Source: Franzmannia pantelleriensis (GTDB taxonomy: Bacteria > Pseudomonadota > Gammaproteobacteria > Pseudomonadales > Halomonadaceae). From it: DNA of 64,000 bases. Of the stretch, positions 12,419-20,861 are shown piece after piece. The notes beneath the pieces were generated by a model that was given only the letters and a program-made list of their open reading frames with translations, was not told the origin of the DNA and ran no database searches. Within the stretch, counting starts at the first letter, position 1; the number at the start of each line of letters is the position of its first letter. Location of the stretch: positions 124,001-188,000 of the forward strand of contig NZ_FNGH01000009.1 in the NCBI RefSeq assembly GCF_900102875.1. The letters are read 5' to 3'. Both the position numbers and the translations under genes were made by a program.

Positions 12419-13777
12419 TCACCATAGCCGCATCAGGTCGAAATAGAGCGCCATCAGCATCAAGCTGCCGACCAGCGCCACCCCGATGCGCAGCCCCATG
12501 GCCTGAGCGCGCTCCGATACCGGCTTGCCGCGCACCGCCTCGACGGCGTAGTAGACCAGGTGTCCACCATCCAGCACCGGGATCGGTAGCAGGTTGAGGA
12601 TCGCCAGACTGATCGACAGGTAGGCCAGGAAGCTGACGAAGGTCTCGAGGCCGGTGCGCGCCGAGTCGCCGGCCACTCGGGCGATGGTGATCGGCCCCGA
12701 GAGGTTCGACGGCGAGATCAGGCCGACGAACATCTTGCGGATGGCGTCGACGGTGAGCAGCGACATCTCGCCAGTGCGTGACAGCGACTGCCCCACTGCG
12801 GCCAGCGGCCCGTAGCGAATCTCGCGGCGATACTCCTCGGGCCACTCCACCGGCTCGGCGCCGGCGCCAATATAGCCAATCACGATCCCGTCCTCGAGCT
12901 CATTGCGCCCGGGGGTCAACTCGATGGGCAGGGTCTCACCGCCACGCGCCACCTCAAGGGCCAGAGATGACTCGGGGCTGGCGCGAACCAGATCGACGAA
13001 GTGCAGCCAGTCGTCCACCGGCTCACCGTCCACCGTCAGCACCCGATCGCCGGGCTGGAGTCCGGCCCGGCCCGCGGCCTCGCCGTCGAGAATCTGACCC
13101 AACACCGCCGGGAACGATGGCCGCCACGGTTCCAGCCCCAGGCTCGGCAGCGGCTGTGGTGGATCCTGGCGCACCAGCCAATTGTCGACCGGCAACTGAT
13201 AGTCACGTGCGCTGCTGCTGCCCTCATCGCGGGCGCTGACCGAGAGCGTTCCGCTGTGGCCGATGGCCGCGATCAGCTTGAGATTGATCTCGTCCCAGGA
13301 GCGCACTGCTTCGCCCTGTACCGCGACAATCTCTTGACCCGGGCTGAGCCCGCCCTCTTCAGCCGGCGACCCAGGGGCTATACTGCCAACCACCGGCGCC
13401 ACCGTGGTGGTGCCGACCACGAACATCAGCCAGTAGGCGACGATCGCCAGCAGGAAGTTGGCCAGCGGCCCGGCGGCAACGATGGCGATGCGCTGCCACA
13501 CCGTCTTGCGGTTGAAGGCCTGGTCCTGCTCGGCGGGGTCCACCGGGCCTTCGCGCTCGTCGAGCATCTTGACGTAGCCGCCCAGCGGGATCGCCGCCAC
13601 CGCAAACTCGGTACCGTGGCGGTCGACCCGCGACCACAGCGGTTTGCCGAAGCCTACCGAGAAACGTAGCACTTTCACCCCGCAGCGCCGTGCTACCCAA
13701 AAGTGGCCGTACTCGTGGAAGGTGATCAATACGCCGAGCACCACGATCACTGCCAGGATATTCTGTATCACGCCCAT
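12419..13777 (-). CDS. rseP: Site-2 intramembrane zinc protease RseP
   Basis: 452 residues. The first membrane segment carries the zinc motif HEYGH (H21, E22, H25) and the second catalytic motif is LDGGH near residue 400 (LLPIPVLDGG). Two PDZ domains lie between, with carboxylate-loop sequences SPAEEGGLSPG and AAGRAGLQPGD. RseP makes the second cut in anti-sigma factor RseA and also clears signal peptides. In this window a sigmaE-type promoter is predicted for rpoH, so the output of this pathway may be represented too. Its ATG directly follows the dxr TAG stop, with no gap. Confidence 0.97.
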   Translation of the reverse strand: MGVIQNILAVIVVLGVLITFHEYGHFWVARRCGVKVLRFSVGFGKPLWSRVDRHGTEFAVAAIPLGGYVKMLDEREGPVDPAEQDQAFNRKTVWQRIAIVAAGPLANFLLAIVAYWLMFVVGTTTVAPVVGSIAPGSPAEEGGLSPGQEIVAVQGEAVRSWDEINLKLIAAIGHSGTLSVSARDEGSSSARDYQLPVDNWLVRQDPPQPLPSLGLEPWRPSFPAVLGQILDGEAAGRAGLQPGDRVLTVDGEPVDDWLHFVDLVRASPESSLALEVARGGETLPIELTPGRNELEDGIVIGYIGAGAEPVEWPEEYRREIRYGPLAAVGQSLSRTGEMSLLTVDAIRKMFVGLISPSNLSGPITIARVAGDSARTGLETFVSFLAYLSISLAILNLLPIPVLDGGHLVYYAVEAVRGKPVSERAQAMGLRIGVALVGSLMLMALYFDLMRLW

Positions 13778-14980
13778 CTACGTCGTCTCCTCGAGCATCC
13801 GCGCCAGGATCCCCTGGGCGGCCTGGCGCGCCTGGCTATCCTCGTCGAGGATCGTCGCCAGCTCATCCGCCGCCAGCACCGGGCGCGCCTCGCGCACCCG
13901 CGCCACCAGCTCGGCAATAGCGCTGAAGCGCAGCTGGCCAGCGAGGAAGGCGTCCACCGCCACCTCGTTGGCCGCATTGAGCACCGCCGGCGCCGTGCCG
14001 CCATCCACCATCGCTTCGCGAGCCAGGCGCAGGCAGGGAAAGGCCGTCTCATCCGGCGCCTGGAAGTCGAGCCGCGCCACCTGGAACAGGTCGAGCGGCT
14101 CGACGCCGGCCGCGATGCGCTCCGGCCAGGCCAACCCGTAGGCGATCGGCGTGCGCATATCGGGGTTGCCCAGTTGAGCAATCACGGAGCCATCGCTGTA
14201 GGCGGCCATGGAGTGGATCACGCTCTGCGGGTGCACCACTACCTGCACCTGCTGCGGTGCGGCGTCGAACAGCCAGCACGCCTCGATCAGTTCGAGCCCC
14301 TTGTTCATCAGGGTAGCGCTGTCCACCGAGATCTTGCGGCCCATCGACCAGTTGGGGTGGGCGCAGGCCTGGGCCGGCGTTACCTCGGCCAGTTGTGCCG
14401 GCGTCCAGCCCAGGAAGGGCCCGCCGGACGCGGTCAACAACAGCTGGGTGACGCCGTGGCGACTTAGCCCGCCGCGGTGCTCAGCGGGTAGACACTGGTA
14501 GATGGCATTGTGTTCGGAATCGATCGGCAGCAAGGTCGCGCCATGGGTCGCCACGGCGTCCATGAATAGCGCCCCGCCCATCACCAACGCTTCCTTGTTG
14601 GCCAGCAGCACGCGCTTGCCGGCGCGCACCGCGGCCAGCGTCGGCAGTAGCCCTGCGGCGCCGACGATGGCCGCCATCACCACGTCGACCTCGCCGGCCT
14701 CGGCAACCTCGACCAGGGCGGCCTCGCCGGCGCGCACCTCAGTCTCAAGCCGCGCCTCGGCCAGCCGTTCGCGTAGCCAGGCGGCATCCTGCTCGTAGGC
14801 CAGCACCGCCACCGCTGGACGGTGTCGATGGCATAGCGCCAGCAGCGACGCCCGCGAGGTATGGGCGGTCAGCGCGTGCAGGCGATAGCGGTCGGGATGA
14901 CGAGCGATGACGTCCAAGGTGCTGGTACCGATCGAGCCGGTGGCGCCCAGCACGCTGACCAGCTGCGGCGAATCACTCAT
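13778..14980 (-). CDS. dxr: 1-deoxy-D-xylulose-5-phosphate reductoisomerase
   Basis: 400 residues from ATG 14980 ([18 protein letters not shown]). The N-terminal NADPH-binding motif is GATGSIG at 12-18. [36 protein letters not shown] and the metal/substrate block [29 protein letters not shown] are family signatures. It converts DXP to MEP in the isoprenoid pathway, which feeds UppS encoded just upstream. A longer frame exists to 15091, but it would overlap cdsA and has no family similarity. The order uppS-cdsA-dxr-rseP is the pseudomonad arrangement; E. coli has dxr-uppS-cdsA. Confidence 0.97.
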   Translation of the reverse strand: MSDSPQLVSVLGATGSIGTSTLDVIARHPDRYRLHALTAHTSRASLLALCHRHRPAVAVLAYEQDAAWLRERLAEARLETEVRAGEAALVEVAEAGEVDVVMAAIVGAAGLLPTLAAVRAGKRVLLANKEALVMGGALFMDAVATHGATLLPIDSEHNAIYQCLPAEHRGGLSRHGVTQLLLTASGGPFLGWTPAQLAEVTPAQACAHPNWSMGRKISVDSATLMNKGLELIEACWLFDAAPQQVQVVVHPQSVIHSMAAYSDGSVIAQLGNPDMRTPIAYGLAWPERIAAGVEPLDLFQVARLDFQAPDETAFPCLRLAREAMVDGGTAPAVLNAANEVAVDAFLAGQLRFSAIAELVARVREARPVLAADELATILDEDSQARQAAQGILARMLEETT

Positions 14981-14996
14981 AAAGGCCACACGCGAC

Positions 14997-15794
14997 TCAC
15001 AGCCAACCACCGAGCAGCGCAAACCACGGCACCGCCGCGGTGAGGCTGTCGATACGGTCGAGCACGCCACCGTGGCCAGGCAGCAGGGCACTGGAGTCCT
15101 TGATGCCGCGATAACGCTTGAGCATGCTCTCGACCAGATCGCCGAGCACCGAGATAAGCGTCACTAGCCAGGTGATTACCACCAGCGCCAGACCCTGCCA
15201 CAGGCCTAGCGACTGCCAGGTCGCGAACAGCAGCGCCAGCAGGGTGGTCGCGGCCAGGCCGCCGGCCACGCCCTCCCAAGATTTACCGGGACTGACCCGC
15301 GGCGCCAGCTTGCGCCGGCCGAAGGCGCGGCCGGCAAAGTAGGCGCCGGTGTCGGCGCACCACACCAGCAGCAGCACGAACAGCAGCCATACTGCCCCGC
15401 TGTCACGCAGGCTGATGAACCCCACCCAGCACGGCAGCAGCACCCATAGCCCCATGACCAGGCGCCGCGGTGTCGCCTGCCACTGAGCGCCCTTATCGGG
15501 ATAGTGGATGACCCAGTAGAGGTTGGCCAACCAGCCCAGCACCCCTAGCCATAGCAGCCAGGTGGCATGGACGGCGCCTGCCAGCCACAGCACCAGCATC
15601 AGCAGCGCCATGGCCGCGGCGCCCAATAGACGCTGGCGCTGGCCCTCGCAGCCCGCCAAGTTGACCCACTCCCAGCTCGCCAGCAGCACGATCAGCGCGG
15701 TGAACAGTGCAAAAGCGCCGCCATCGAGCCAGAACAGGCCCAGCAGGACCAGCGGTGCAAGCCATAGGGCGGTGATGATTCGCTGTTTAAGCAT
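14997..15794 (-). CDS. cdsA: Phosphatidate cytidylyltransferase
   Basis: 265 residues from ATG 15794 ([20 protein letters not shown]). It is a polytopic membrane protein with about eight hydrophobic segments and ends with the CdsA signature [20 protein letters not shown] followed by [14 protein letters not shown]. It makes CDP-diacylglycerol from phosphatidate and CTP, the entry point to all phospholipids. The start overlaps the uppS stop by 8 bp (ATGCTTAA), which implies translational coupling. The dxr start lies 16 bp downstream. Confidence 0.96.
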   Translation of the reverse strand: MLKQRIITALWLAPLVLLGLFWLDGGAFALFTALIVLLASWEWVNLAGCEGQRQRLLGAAAMALLMLVLWLAGAVHATWLLWLGVLGWLANLYWVIHYPDKGAQWQATPRRLVMGLWVLLPCWVGFISLRDSGAVWLLFVLLLVWCADTGAYFAGRAFGRRKLAPRVSPGKSWEGVAGGLAATTLLALLFATWQSLGLWQGLALVVITWLVTLISVLGDLVESMLKRYRGIKDSSALLPGHGGVLDRIDSLTAAVPWFALLGGWL

Positions 15795-16545
15795 GCTGTG
15801 CCTCGACCTGCTCATCGGTCATGCCAAAACGTCGCAGTCGACCGCGATATGATTCGAGCGCCTGGTCGAAGGCGGCGCCGTCGAAGTCGGGCCATAGCAC
15901 CGGCGTAAAGTAGAACTCAGCGTAGGCCAGCTGCCAGAGCAGGAAATTGGAGATGCGCTGTTCACCGCTGGTGCGGATACAGAGATCCACCGGCGGCGCT
16001 TCTGCCAGGCACACCTGGCTGCCAAGGGCGGCCTCATCGACCTGCTCGGCACGTAGCTCGCCGGCCTCGACACGCGCGGCCAGTCGTCGGGCGGCCCGCG
16101 CCAGATCCCATTGGCCGCCGTAGTTGGCGGCGATCACCAGATGCAGCCCGCGGTTGTCGCGAGTCAGCGCCTCGGCGCGTGCAATATGCTGCTGAATCGA
16201 CGCCGAAAAGCCGTCGCGATCACCGATGACCGAGAGGCGGATATCGTGCTCATGAAGCTTCTTGACCTCGCGCTTGAGTGCCCACAGGAACAGCTCCATC
16301 AGTGCGCTGACCTCATCGGCGGGTCGCCGCCAGTTTTCGCTCGAGAAGGCAAACAGGGTCAGCGTCTCGATGCGCCGCTCAGCGGCGCGGCGGATCACCG
16401 CACGCACCGATTCGACACCGGCACGATGACCGCGCACGCCGGAAAAGCCGCGTGCACGTGCCCAGCGATTGTTGCCATCCATGATCACCGCCACGTGACG
16501 TGGCAGGCCATCACGGCACTCTTGTGAAGACAGCGTTGAGGACAT
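15787..16545 (-). CDS. uppS: Undecaprenyl diphosphate synthase
   Basis: 252 residues from ATG 16545 (MSSTLSSQECRDGLPRHVAVIMDGNNRWA), matching the E. coli length of 253; the in-frame ATG at 16556 is an alternative, since neither has a clear Shine-Dalgarno. The block HVAVIMDGNNRWARARG carries the catalytic aspartate, and GHRAGVESVRAVI, ENWRRP and DLCIRTSGEQRISNFLLWQLAY are family motifs. It makes the C55 lipid carrier for peptidoglycan and O-antigen synthesis by cis-prenyl additions to FPP. It sits in the frr-uppS-cdsA-dxr string and overlaps cdsA by 8 bp. Confidence 0.96.
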   Translation of the reverse strand: MSSTLSSQECRDGLPRHVAVIMDGNNRWARARGFSGVRGHRAGVESVRAVIRRAAERRIETLTLFAFSSENWRRPADEVSALMELFLWALKREVKKLHEHDIRLSVIGDRDGFSASIQQHIARAEALTRDNRGLHLVIAANYGGQWDLARAARRLAARVEAGELRAEQVDEAALGSQVCLAEAPPVDLCIRTSGEQRISNFLLWQLAYAEFYFTPVLWPDFDGAAFDQALESYRGRLRRFGMTDEQVEAQHA

Positions 16546-16597
16546 GGGGTCTCGCATCGGGAGGGAAGATGGGGCGGGCACATGGCCCGCCAGCCGC

Positions 16598-17155
16598 TCA
16601 GACCTGCATCAGGTCGTGTTCCTTGGCTTCCAGCAGGCTGTCGATCTCGCCGATGTACTTGTCGGTGAGCTTCTGGATCATGTCCTCGCCCTTGTGCTGC
16701 TCGTCCTCGGAGATCTCCTTGTCCTTGAGCAGCGACTTGAGATCACCGTTGGCGTCACGGCGCACGTTGCGCACCGCCACACGCGCATGCTCCGCCTCGC
16801 TACGCGCCTGCTTGATGTAGCCCTTGCGGGTCTCTTCGGTGAGCATCGGCATCGGCACGCGAATCACGCTACCGGCGGTGGACGGATTGAGCCCCAGGTC
16901 AGCGGTCATGATCGCCTTCTCGACCTTGGGTACCATGTCCTTCTCCCAGGGCGATACGGTCAGCGTGCGGGCATCCTCGATGTTGACGCTGGCCACCTGG
17001 TTGATCGGTACCTGGCCGCCGTAGTACTCCACCATCACCGCATCGAGAATACTGGTGTGGGCACGTCCGGTACGAATCTTGTGGAAGTTGCTCTGCAGCG
17101 CCTCGAGACTCTTCTTCATGCGAGACTCGGCGTCTTTCTGAATATCGTTGATCAC
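16598..17155 (-). CDS. frr: Ribosome recycling factor (GTG start)
   Basis: 185 residues, the usual RRF length. The start is GTG at 17155: the family N-terminus (I-x-D-I-x-K-D-A-E-x-R-M) begins directly after it, GAGGG lies upstream, and the nearby ATG at 17160 is out of frame and stops at once. Conserved blocks are [11 protein letters not shown] (domain I hinge) and [24 protein letters not shown] with EF-G splits post-termination ribosomes. It follows pyrH closely, in the universal rpsB-tsf-pyrH-frr order. Confidence 0.97.
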   Translation of the reverse strand: MINDIQKDAESRMKKSLEALQSNFHKIRTGRAHTSILDAVMVEYYGGQVPINQVASVNIEDARTLTVSPWEKDMVPKVEKAIMTADLGLNPSTAGSVIRVPMPMLTEETRKGYIKQARSEAEHARVAVRNVRRDANGDLKSLLKDKEISEDEQHKGEDMIQKLTDKYIGEIDSLLEAKEHDLMQV

Positions 17156-17159
17156 GTCA

Positions 17160-17933
17160 TTACCCTCTGTCTATCAGCGTGCCTTCCTTGCCGCCCACCA
17201 CCAGGTTGAGCAGGGCACCGGGCTTGTTCATGTCGAATACGCGAACCGGCATTTCATGGTCACGCACCAGGCAAATGGCGGTCAAATCCATGACCCCCAG
17301 CTTCTGGTCGAGCACCTCATCGTAGGTCAGATGCTCATACTTCACCGCATCCTCATGCTTGACCGGGTCCTTGTCGTAGACCCCGTCGACCTTGGTGGCC
17401 TTGACCACCACATCGGCATCGATCTCGATACCGCGCAGGCAGGCCGCCGAGTCGGTGGTGAAGAAGGGATTGCCGGTCCCGGCGGAAAACAATACCACGT
17501 CACCGGAGGTCAGATAGCGAATCCCGGTACGGCGATCGTAGTGCTCCACCACCCCGCTCATGGGAATCGCCGACATCACCCGCGAGCGGATATTGGAGCG
17601 CTCCAGCGCATCGCGCATGGCCAGAGCATTCATTACCGTGGCCAACATGCCCATATGGTCACCGGTGACACGATCCATGCCCGCCTCGTTGAGTGCGGCC
17701 CCGCGAAACAGGTTGCCGCCACCGACCACGATGCCGACCTGCACCCCGATCCCCACCAGTTGACCGATCTCCAACGCCATACGGTCCAGCACCTGCGGAT
17801 CGATGCCGAACTCGTGCTCGCCCATCAGGGCTTCGCCGGATAGCTTGAGAAGAATGCGCTTGTACTTCGATTTGGCACCGCGCTCAGACTTGGTGCCGCG
17901 CTCGGCGCTCTGGGGGTCGTGGCTCGTAGGCAT
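17160..17933 (-). CDS. pyrH: UMP kinase
   Basis: 257 residues from ATG 17933, chosen for the AGGAG 8 nt upstream; the frame is open further to 18014. After a short polar N-terminal tail of about 20 residues (longer than in E. coli) the amino-acid-kinase fold starts at [16 protein letters not shown], with GVGGGN-like [10 protein letters not shown] and [20 protein letters not shown]. It phosphorylates UMP to UDP as a hexamer regulated by GTP and UTP. Downstream frr is 4 bp away and upstream tsf about 108 bp away. Confidence 0.96.
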   Translation of the reverse strand: MPTSHDPQSAERGTKSERGAKSKYKRILLKLSGEALMGEHEFGIDPQVLDRMALEIGQLVGIGVQVGIVVGGGNLFRGAALNEAGMDRVTGDHMGMLATVMNALAMRDALERSNIRSRVMSAIPMSGVVEHYDRRTGIRYLTSGDVVLFSAGTGNPFFTTDSAACLRGIEIDADVVVKATKVDGVYDKDPVKHEDAVKYEHLTYDEVLDQKLGVMDLTAICLVRDHEMPVRVFDMNKPGALLNLVVGGKEGTLIDRG

Positions 17934-18041
17934 GGAAGCTCTCCTGGTGGCTGTGCGGGCGGGCATGGCTGGCATGCACCAGCCGGATACGCGAAGGCGT
18001 GCGCTTGCGCGCACGCCAACACATGTCGATGGAGTCAGACC

Positions 18042-18911
18042 TCAGCTACGACGGGCCTGTTCCATTACTTCCTTGGCGAAGTCGACTTCTTCCTTCTCGA
18101 TCCCTTCACCCACTTCGAAGCGTGTAAAGCCAATCACTTCACCGCCGGCGCTCTTGACGAACTCGGCGACGGACTGGTTGGGATCCTTGACGAACGGCTG
18201 CTCGGTCAGGCTGTTCTCGGCCAGATACTTCTTGAGACGGCCCTGCACCATTTTCTCGGCGATCTGCTCCGGCTTGCCGGCCATGTCCGGCTGGGCCAGG
18301 ATGATGGCCTTTTCCTCGTCGAGCTGTTCCTGGGGCATGTTCTCGGGCAGCGCCACGGTCGGGTTGATGGCAGCAACGTGCATGGCAACGTCCTTGGCCA
18401 CCTCGGCGTTGGCGCCCTTGAGCACGGTCAGCACGCCAATGCGGCCACCGTGGACATACTCACCCACCAGGTTGCCGTCGCCGGCCTCGACCACCACCGC
18501 GCGACGCACGCTGATGTTCTCGCCGATCTTCTGCACCAGCTGCTCGCGGGTAGCTTCCATCTCGCCGGTCATCAGTGCCACCACGTCGTCGCTCTTGGCG
18601 GCAAACAGTGCATCGGCAACCTTGTCGGCGAAGCTCTTGAAGTTGTCGTCACGGGCGACGAAGTCGGTCTCGGAGTTGATCTCGACCATCACGCCGTAGC
18701 TGCCGTCGTCGGCAACACGCGTCACCACGGCGCCTTCGGCGGCGGTGCGGCCGGCTTTCTTGGCGGCCTTGAGACCGGAGTTCTTGCGCAGATCCTCGAT
18801 CGCTTGCTCGATGTCACCACCGGCTTCGGTGAGGGCCTTCTTGCACTCCATCATGCCGAGCCCGGTACGCTCGCGCAGTTCCTTGACCTGAGAGGCGCTG
18901 ATAGCTGCCAT
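18042..18911 (-). CDS. tsf: Translation elongation factor Ts
   Basis: 289 residues. The N-terminal UBA-like domain shows [19 protein letters not shown], followed by the EF-Tu-contact block [12 protein letters not shown] (TDFV motif). The core subdomains and coiled-coil then follow. EF-Ts exchanges GDP for GTP on EF-Tu. AGAGG lies upstream of ATG 18911. A strong terminator-like hairpin (18967-18988) separates it from rpsB, so tsf expression probably depends on partial readthrough. Confidence 0.97.
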   Translation of the reverse strand: MAAISASQVKELRERTGLGMMECKKALTEAGGDIEQAIEDLRKNSGLKAAKKAGRTAAEGAVVTRVADDGSYGVMVEINSETDFVARDDNFKSFADKVADALFAAKSDDVVALMTGEMEATREQLVQKIGENISVRRAVVVEAGDGNLVGEYVHGGRIGVLTVLKGANAEVAKDVAMHVAAINPTVALPENMPQEQLDEEKAIILAQPDMAGKPEQIAEKMVQGRLKKYLAENSLTEQPFVKDPNQSVAEFVKSAGGEVIGFTRFEVGEGIEKEEVDFAKEVMEQARRS

Positions 18912-18950
18912 GATATTAACCTCTGAAATTGGTTCGACGTCGGTACGCGG

Positions 18951-18988
18951 TTTCCCGCGCAGCGGGAAAAAAGGGGGCCGAAGCCCCC
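18951..18988 (-). terminator. Terminator/attenuator between rpsB and tsf, followed by a second hairpin
   Basis: Read in the rpsB-to-tsf direction, GGGGGC-TTCG-GCCCCC (about 18988-18973) is followed at once by six Ts (18972-18967), a textbook intrinsic terminator. Directly behind it is a second perfect 8-bp stem, TTTCCCGC-tgc-GCGGGAAA (18969-18951), which shares bases with the T tract. Because tsf and the rest of the operon lie downstream, this probably sets a ratio of S2 to EF-Ts through partial termination. Confidence 0.8.
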
Positions 18989-19037
18989 CTTCTCGCCTGC
19001 CCGCCGCACGAGCGGCGCGGCAGCAGGCGCAGCGGTA

Positions 19038-19775
19038 TTACTCGGCGGTTTCGCTGGCGTCGGCGTCGGCGACTTCAACGAACTCGTCGGGACGACCTTC
19101 CTTGGCGCGACCGCAGGCATCGGCGATGGCCTTGACGTAGATCTGGATGGCGCGGATGGAGTCATCGTTGCCCGGGATCACGTAGTCGACGCCGTCCGGG
19201 TCAGAGTTGGTATCGACCACCCCAATGACCGGGATACCCAGCTTGTTGGCCTCATTGATGGCGATACGCTCGTGGTCGACGTCGATCACGAACAGCGCAT
19301 CAGGCAGACCGCCCATGTCCTTGATGCCGCCCACCGAACGCTCGAGCTTGTCCTGCTCGCGGGTGGCCATCAGGACTTCCTTCTTGGTCAGCTTCTCGAA
19401 GGTGCCATCTTCGTGCATCGCCTCGAGCTCACGCAGACGCTTGATCGACTGACGAATGGTCTTGAAGTTGGTCAGCATGCCGCCCAGCCAGCGGTGGTTG
19501 ACGAACGGCTGACCAACGCGGTTGGCCTCTTCCTTGATGATCTTGCTGGCGGAACGCTTGGTGCCAACGAACAGGATCTTGTTGTTGGAAGCGGCCATCT
19601 TCTCGACCACGCCGATGGCGTCGTTCAGCGCCGGCAGGGTGTGCTCGAGGTTGATGATGTGAATCTTGTTGCGCGCGCCGAAGATGAACTTGCTCATCTT
19701 CGGGTTCCAGTACTTGGTCTGGTGACCGAAGTGGGCGCCTGCCTTGAGCAGGTCACGCATATTGACGTGTGCCAT
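19038..19775 (-). CDS. rpsB: 30S ribosomal protein S2
   Basis: 245 residues from ATG 19775 with AGGAG 7 nt upstream; longer in-frame extensions lack family similarity. The N-terminus [26 protein letters not shown] and the block [21 protein letters not shown] are S2 signatures; the acidic tail [15 protein letters not shown] is typical of gammaproteobacterial S2. It is the first gene of the rpsB-tsf-pyrH-frr operon and has its own promoter candidate (19904-19932), leaving a leader of about 120 nt in which autoregulation by S2 would be expected from the E. coli system. Confidence 0.97.
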   Translation of the reverse strand: MAHVNMRDLLKAGAHFGHQTKYWNPKMSKFIFGARNKIHIINLEHTLPALNDAIGVVEKMAASNNKILFVGTKRSASKIIKEEANRVGQPFVNHRWLGGMLTNFKTIRQSIKRLRELEAMHEDGTFEKLTKKEVLMATREQDKLERSVGGIKDMGGLPDALFVIDVDHERIAINEANKLGIPVIGVVDTNSDPDGVDYVIPGNDDSIRAIQIYVKAIADACGRAKEGRPDEFVEVADADASETAE

Positions 19776-19903
19776 GGATGACTCCTGATAAATCGGGTTA
19801 GGCCTCCATGCACCCCATGGATCCGACCAGCGCACTCGCGTGACGCAGGCACCCGGGACCATGTGACGGTGCATGTGTGATTTAGGCGTTCAAACGCCCC
19901 CGC

Positions 19904-19932
19904 ATTATCGTCTCCCCGCGCCGAGCACTCAA
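19904..19932 (-). promoter_or_regulatory. Promoter candidate for rpsB-tsf
   Basis: On the reverse strand TTGAGT (19932-19927), a 17-bp spacer and GATAAT (19909-19904). The -10 matches 5 of 6 consensus positions and the spacing is optimal. It lies about 130 bp upstream of the rpsB ATG, in the divergent rpsB/map gap. Confidence 0.6.
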
Positions 19933-19957
19933 GGCTCGACCACATTTCGGTCAACGA

Positions 19958-19986
19958 TTGCAGGAAAGCGCGCGGCTTTATACCAT
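19958..19986 (+). promoter_or_regulatory. Promoter candidate for map-glnD
   Basis: TTGCAG (19958-19963), a 17-bp spacer and TACCAT (19981-19986), about 80 bp upstream of the map ATG. Each hexamer has three to four consensus matches. It is back to back with the rpsB promoter candidate; the -35 elements are about 26 bp apart. Confidence 0.4.
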
Positions 19987-20068
19987 AGTTCGCTACCGAG
20001 ATGAAGTCGCCGGGCGCCTTATAGCGTCCATCGTCCGGCGCGTCACCCGCCTCCAGATTCGAGACTCC

Positions 20069-20860
20069 ATGAACGTTCCTATCAAGACCGCAGCGGAAAT
20101 CGACAAGATGCGCGAGGCCGGTCGCCAGGCCGCCCGCGTGCTGGAAATGATCGCCCCCCACGTCGAGGCCGGCGTCTCCACCGGCAAGCTCGACCGCCTC
20201 TGTCACGAGTTCATCGTCGACGAGCTGGGCTCGACACCGGCCCCGCTCAACTACCACGGTTTCCCCAATGCCACCTGCACCTCGATCAACCACGTGGTGT
20301 GCCACGGCATTCCAGATGACGCCAAGCGCCTCAAGAAAGGCGACATCATGAATATCGACATCACCGTCAAGACCGCCGACGGCTATCACGGTGATTCGAG
20401 CAAGATGTTCGTGATCGGCGAGACCATCCAAGGCGAGCGCCTGTGCCGCATCACCCAGGAGTGCCTCTACAAGAGCATTGCGCTGGTCAAGCCGGGGGCA
20501 CGCCTGTCGGCGCTGGCGCAGGTCATCCAGCAGCATGCCGAGGCCAACGGCTATTCGGTCGTACGCGACTTCTGCGGCCACGGTATCGGCGCCGGCTTTC
20601 ACGAGGATCCGCAGATCCTGCACTACGACGGCTACGCCCCGGAGGCCGATATCCCCCTGGCCGAGGGCATGTGCTTCACTATCGAACCGATGATCAACGT
20701 CGGCGGATATCGTACCAAGGTATTGCGTGACGGCTGGACCGCGGTAACCAAGGACCGCAGCCTGTCGGCACAGTGGGAACATACCCTGCTGGTCACCGCC
20801 AACGGCGTCGAGGTGCTCACCGCCCGCGGTGAGGAAGACCTCAGCTTCCTCGACCGCTGA
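20069..20860 (+). CDS. map: Methionine aminopeptidase, type I
   Basis: 263 residues from ATG 20069 (MNVPIKTAAEIDKMREAGRQAARVLEM), the E. coli length. The pita-bread fold ligands are visible in NIDITVKTADGYHGDSSKMF (two aspartates), CGHGIGAGFHEDPQI (histidine), CFTIEPM and QWEHTLLV (glutamates). It removes N-terminal methionine from nascent proteins. It is divergent from rpsB, whose product is also translational, a conserved arrangement. glnD starts 1 bp after its stop. Confidence 0.97.
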   Translation: MNVPIKTAAEIDKMREAGRQAARVLEMIAPHVEAGVSTGKLDRLCHEFIVDELGSTPAPLNYHGFPNATCTSINHVVCHGIPDDAKRLKKGDIMNIDITVKTADGYHGDSSKMFVIGETIQGERLCRITQECLYKSIALVKPGARLSALAQVIQQHAEANGYSVVRDFCGHGIGAGFHEDPQILHYDGYAPEADIPLAEGMCFTIEPMINVGGYRTKVLRDGWTAVTKDRSLSAQWEHTLLVTANGVEVLTARGEEDLSFLDR

Positions 20861-20861
20861 T

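Noticed and set aside
18951-18988. Reading the rpsB-tsf hairpin as the end of the transcription unit
   Set aside because: tsf, pyrH and frr follow on the same strand in the universal order, and I see no strong tsf promoter in the short gap, so partial readthrough is more likely.
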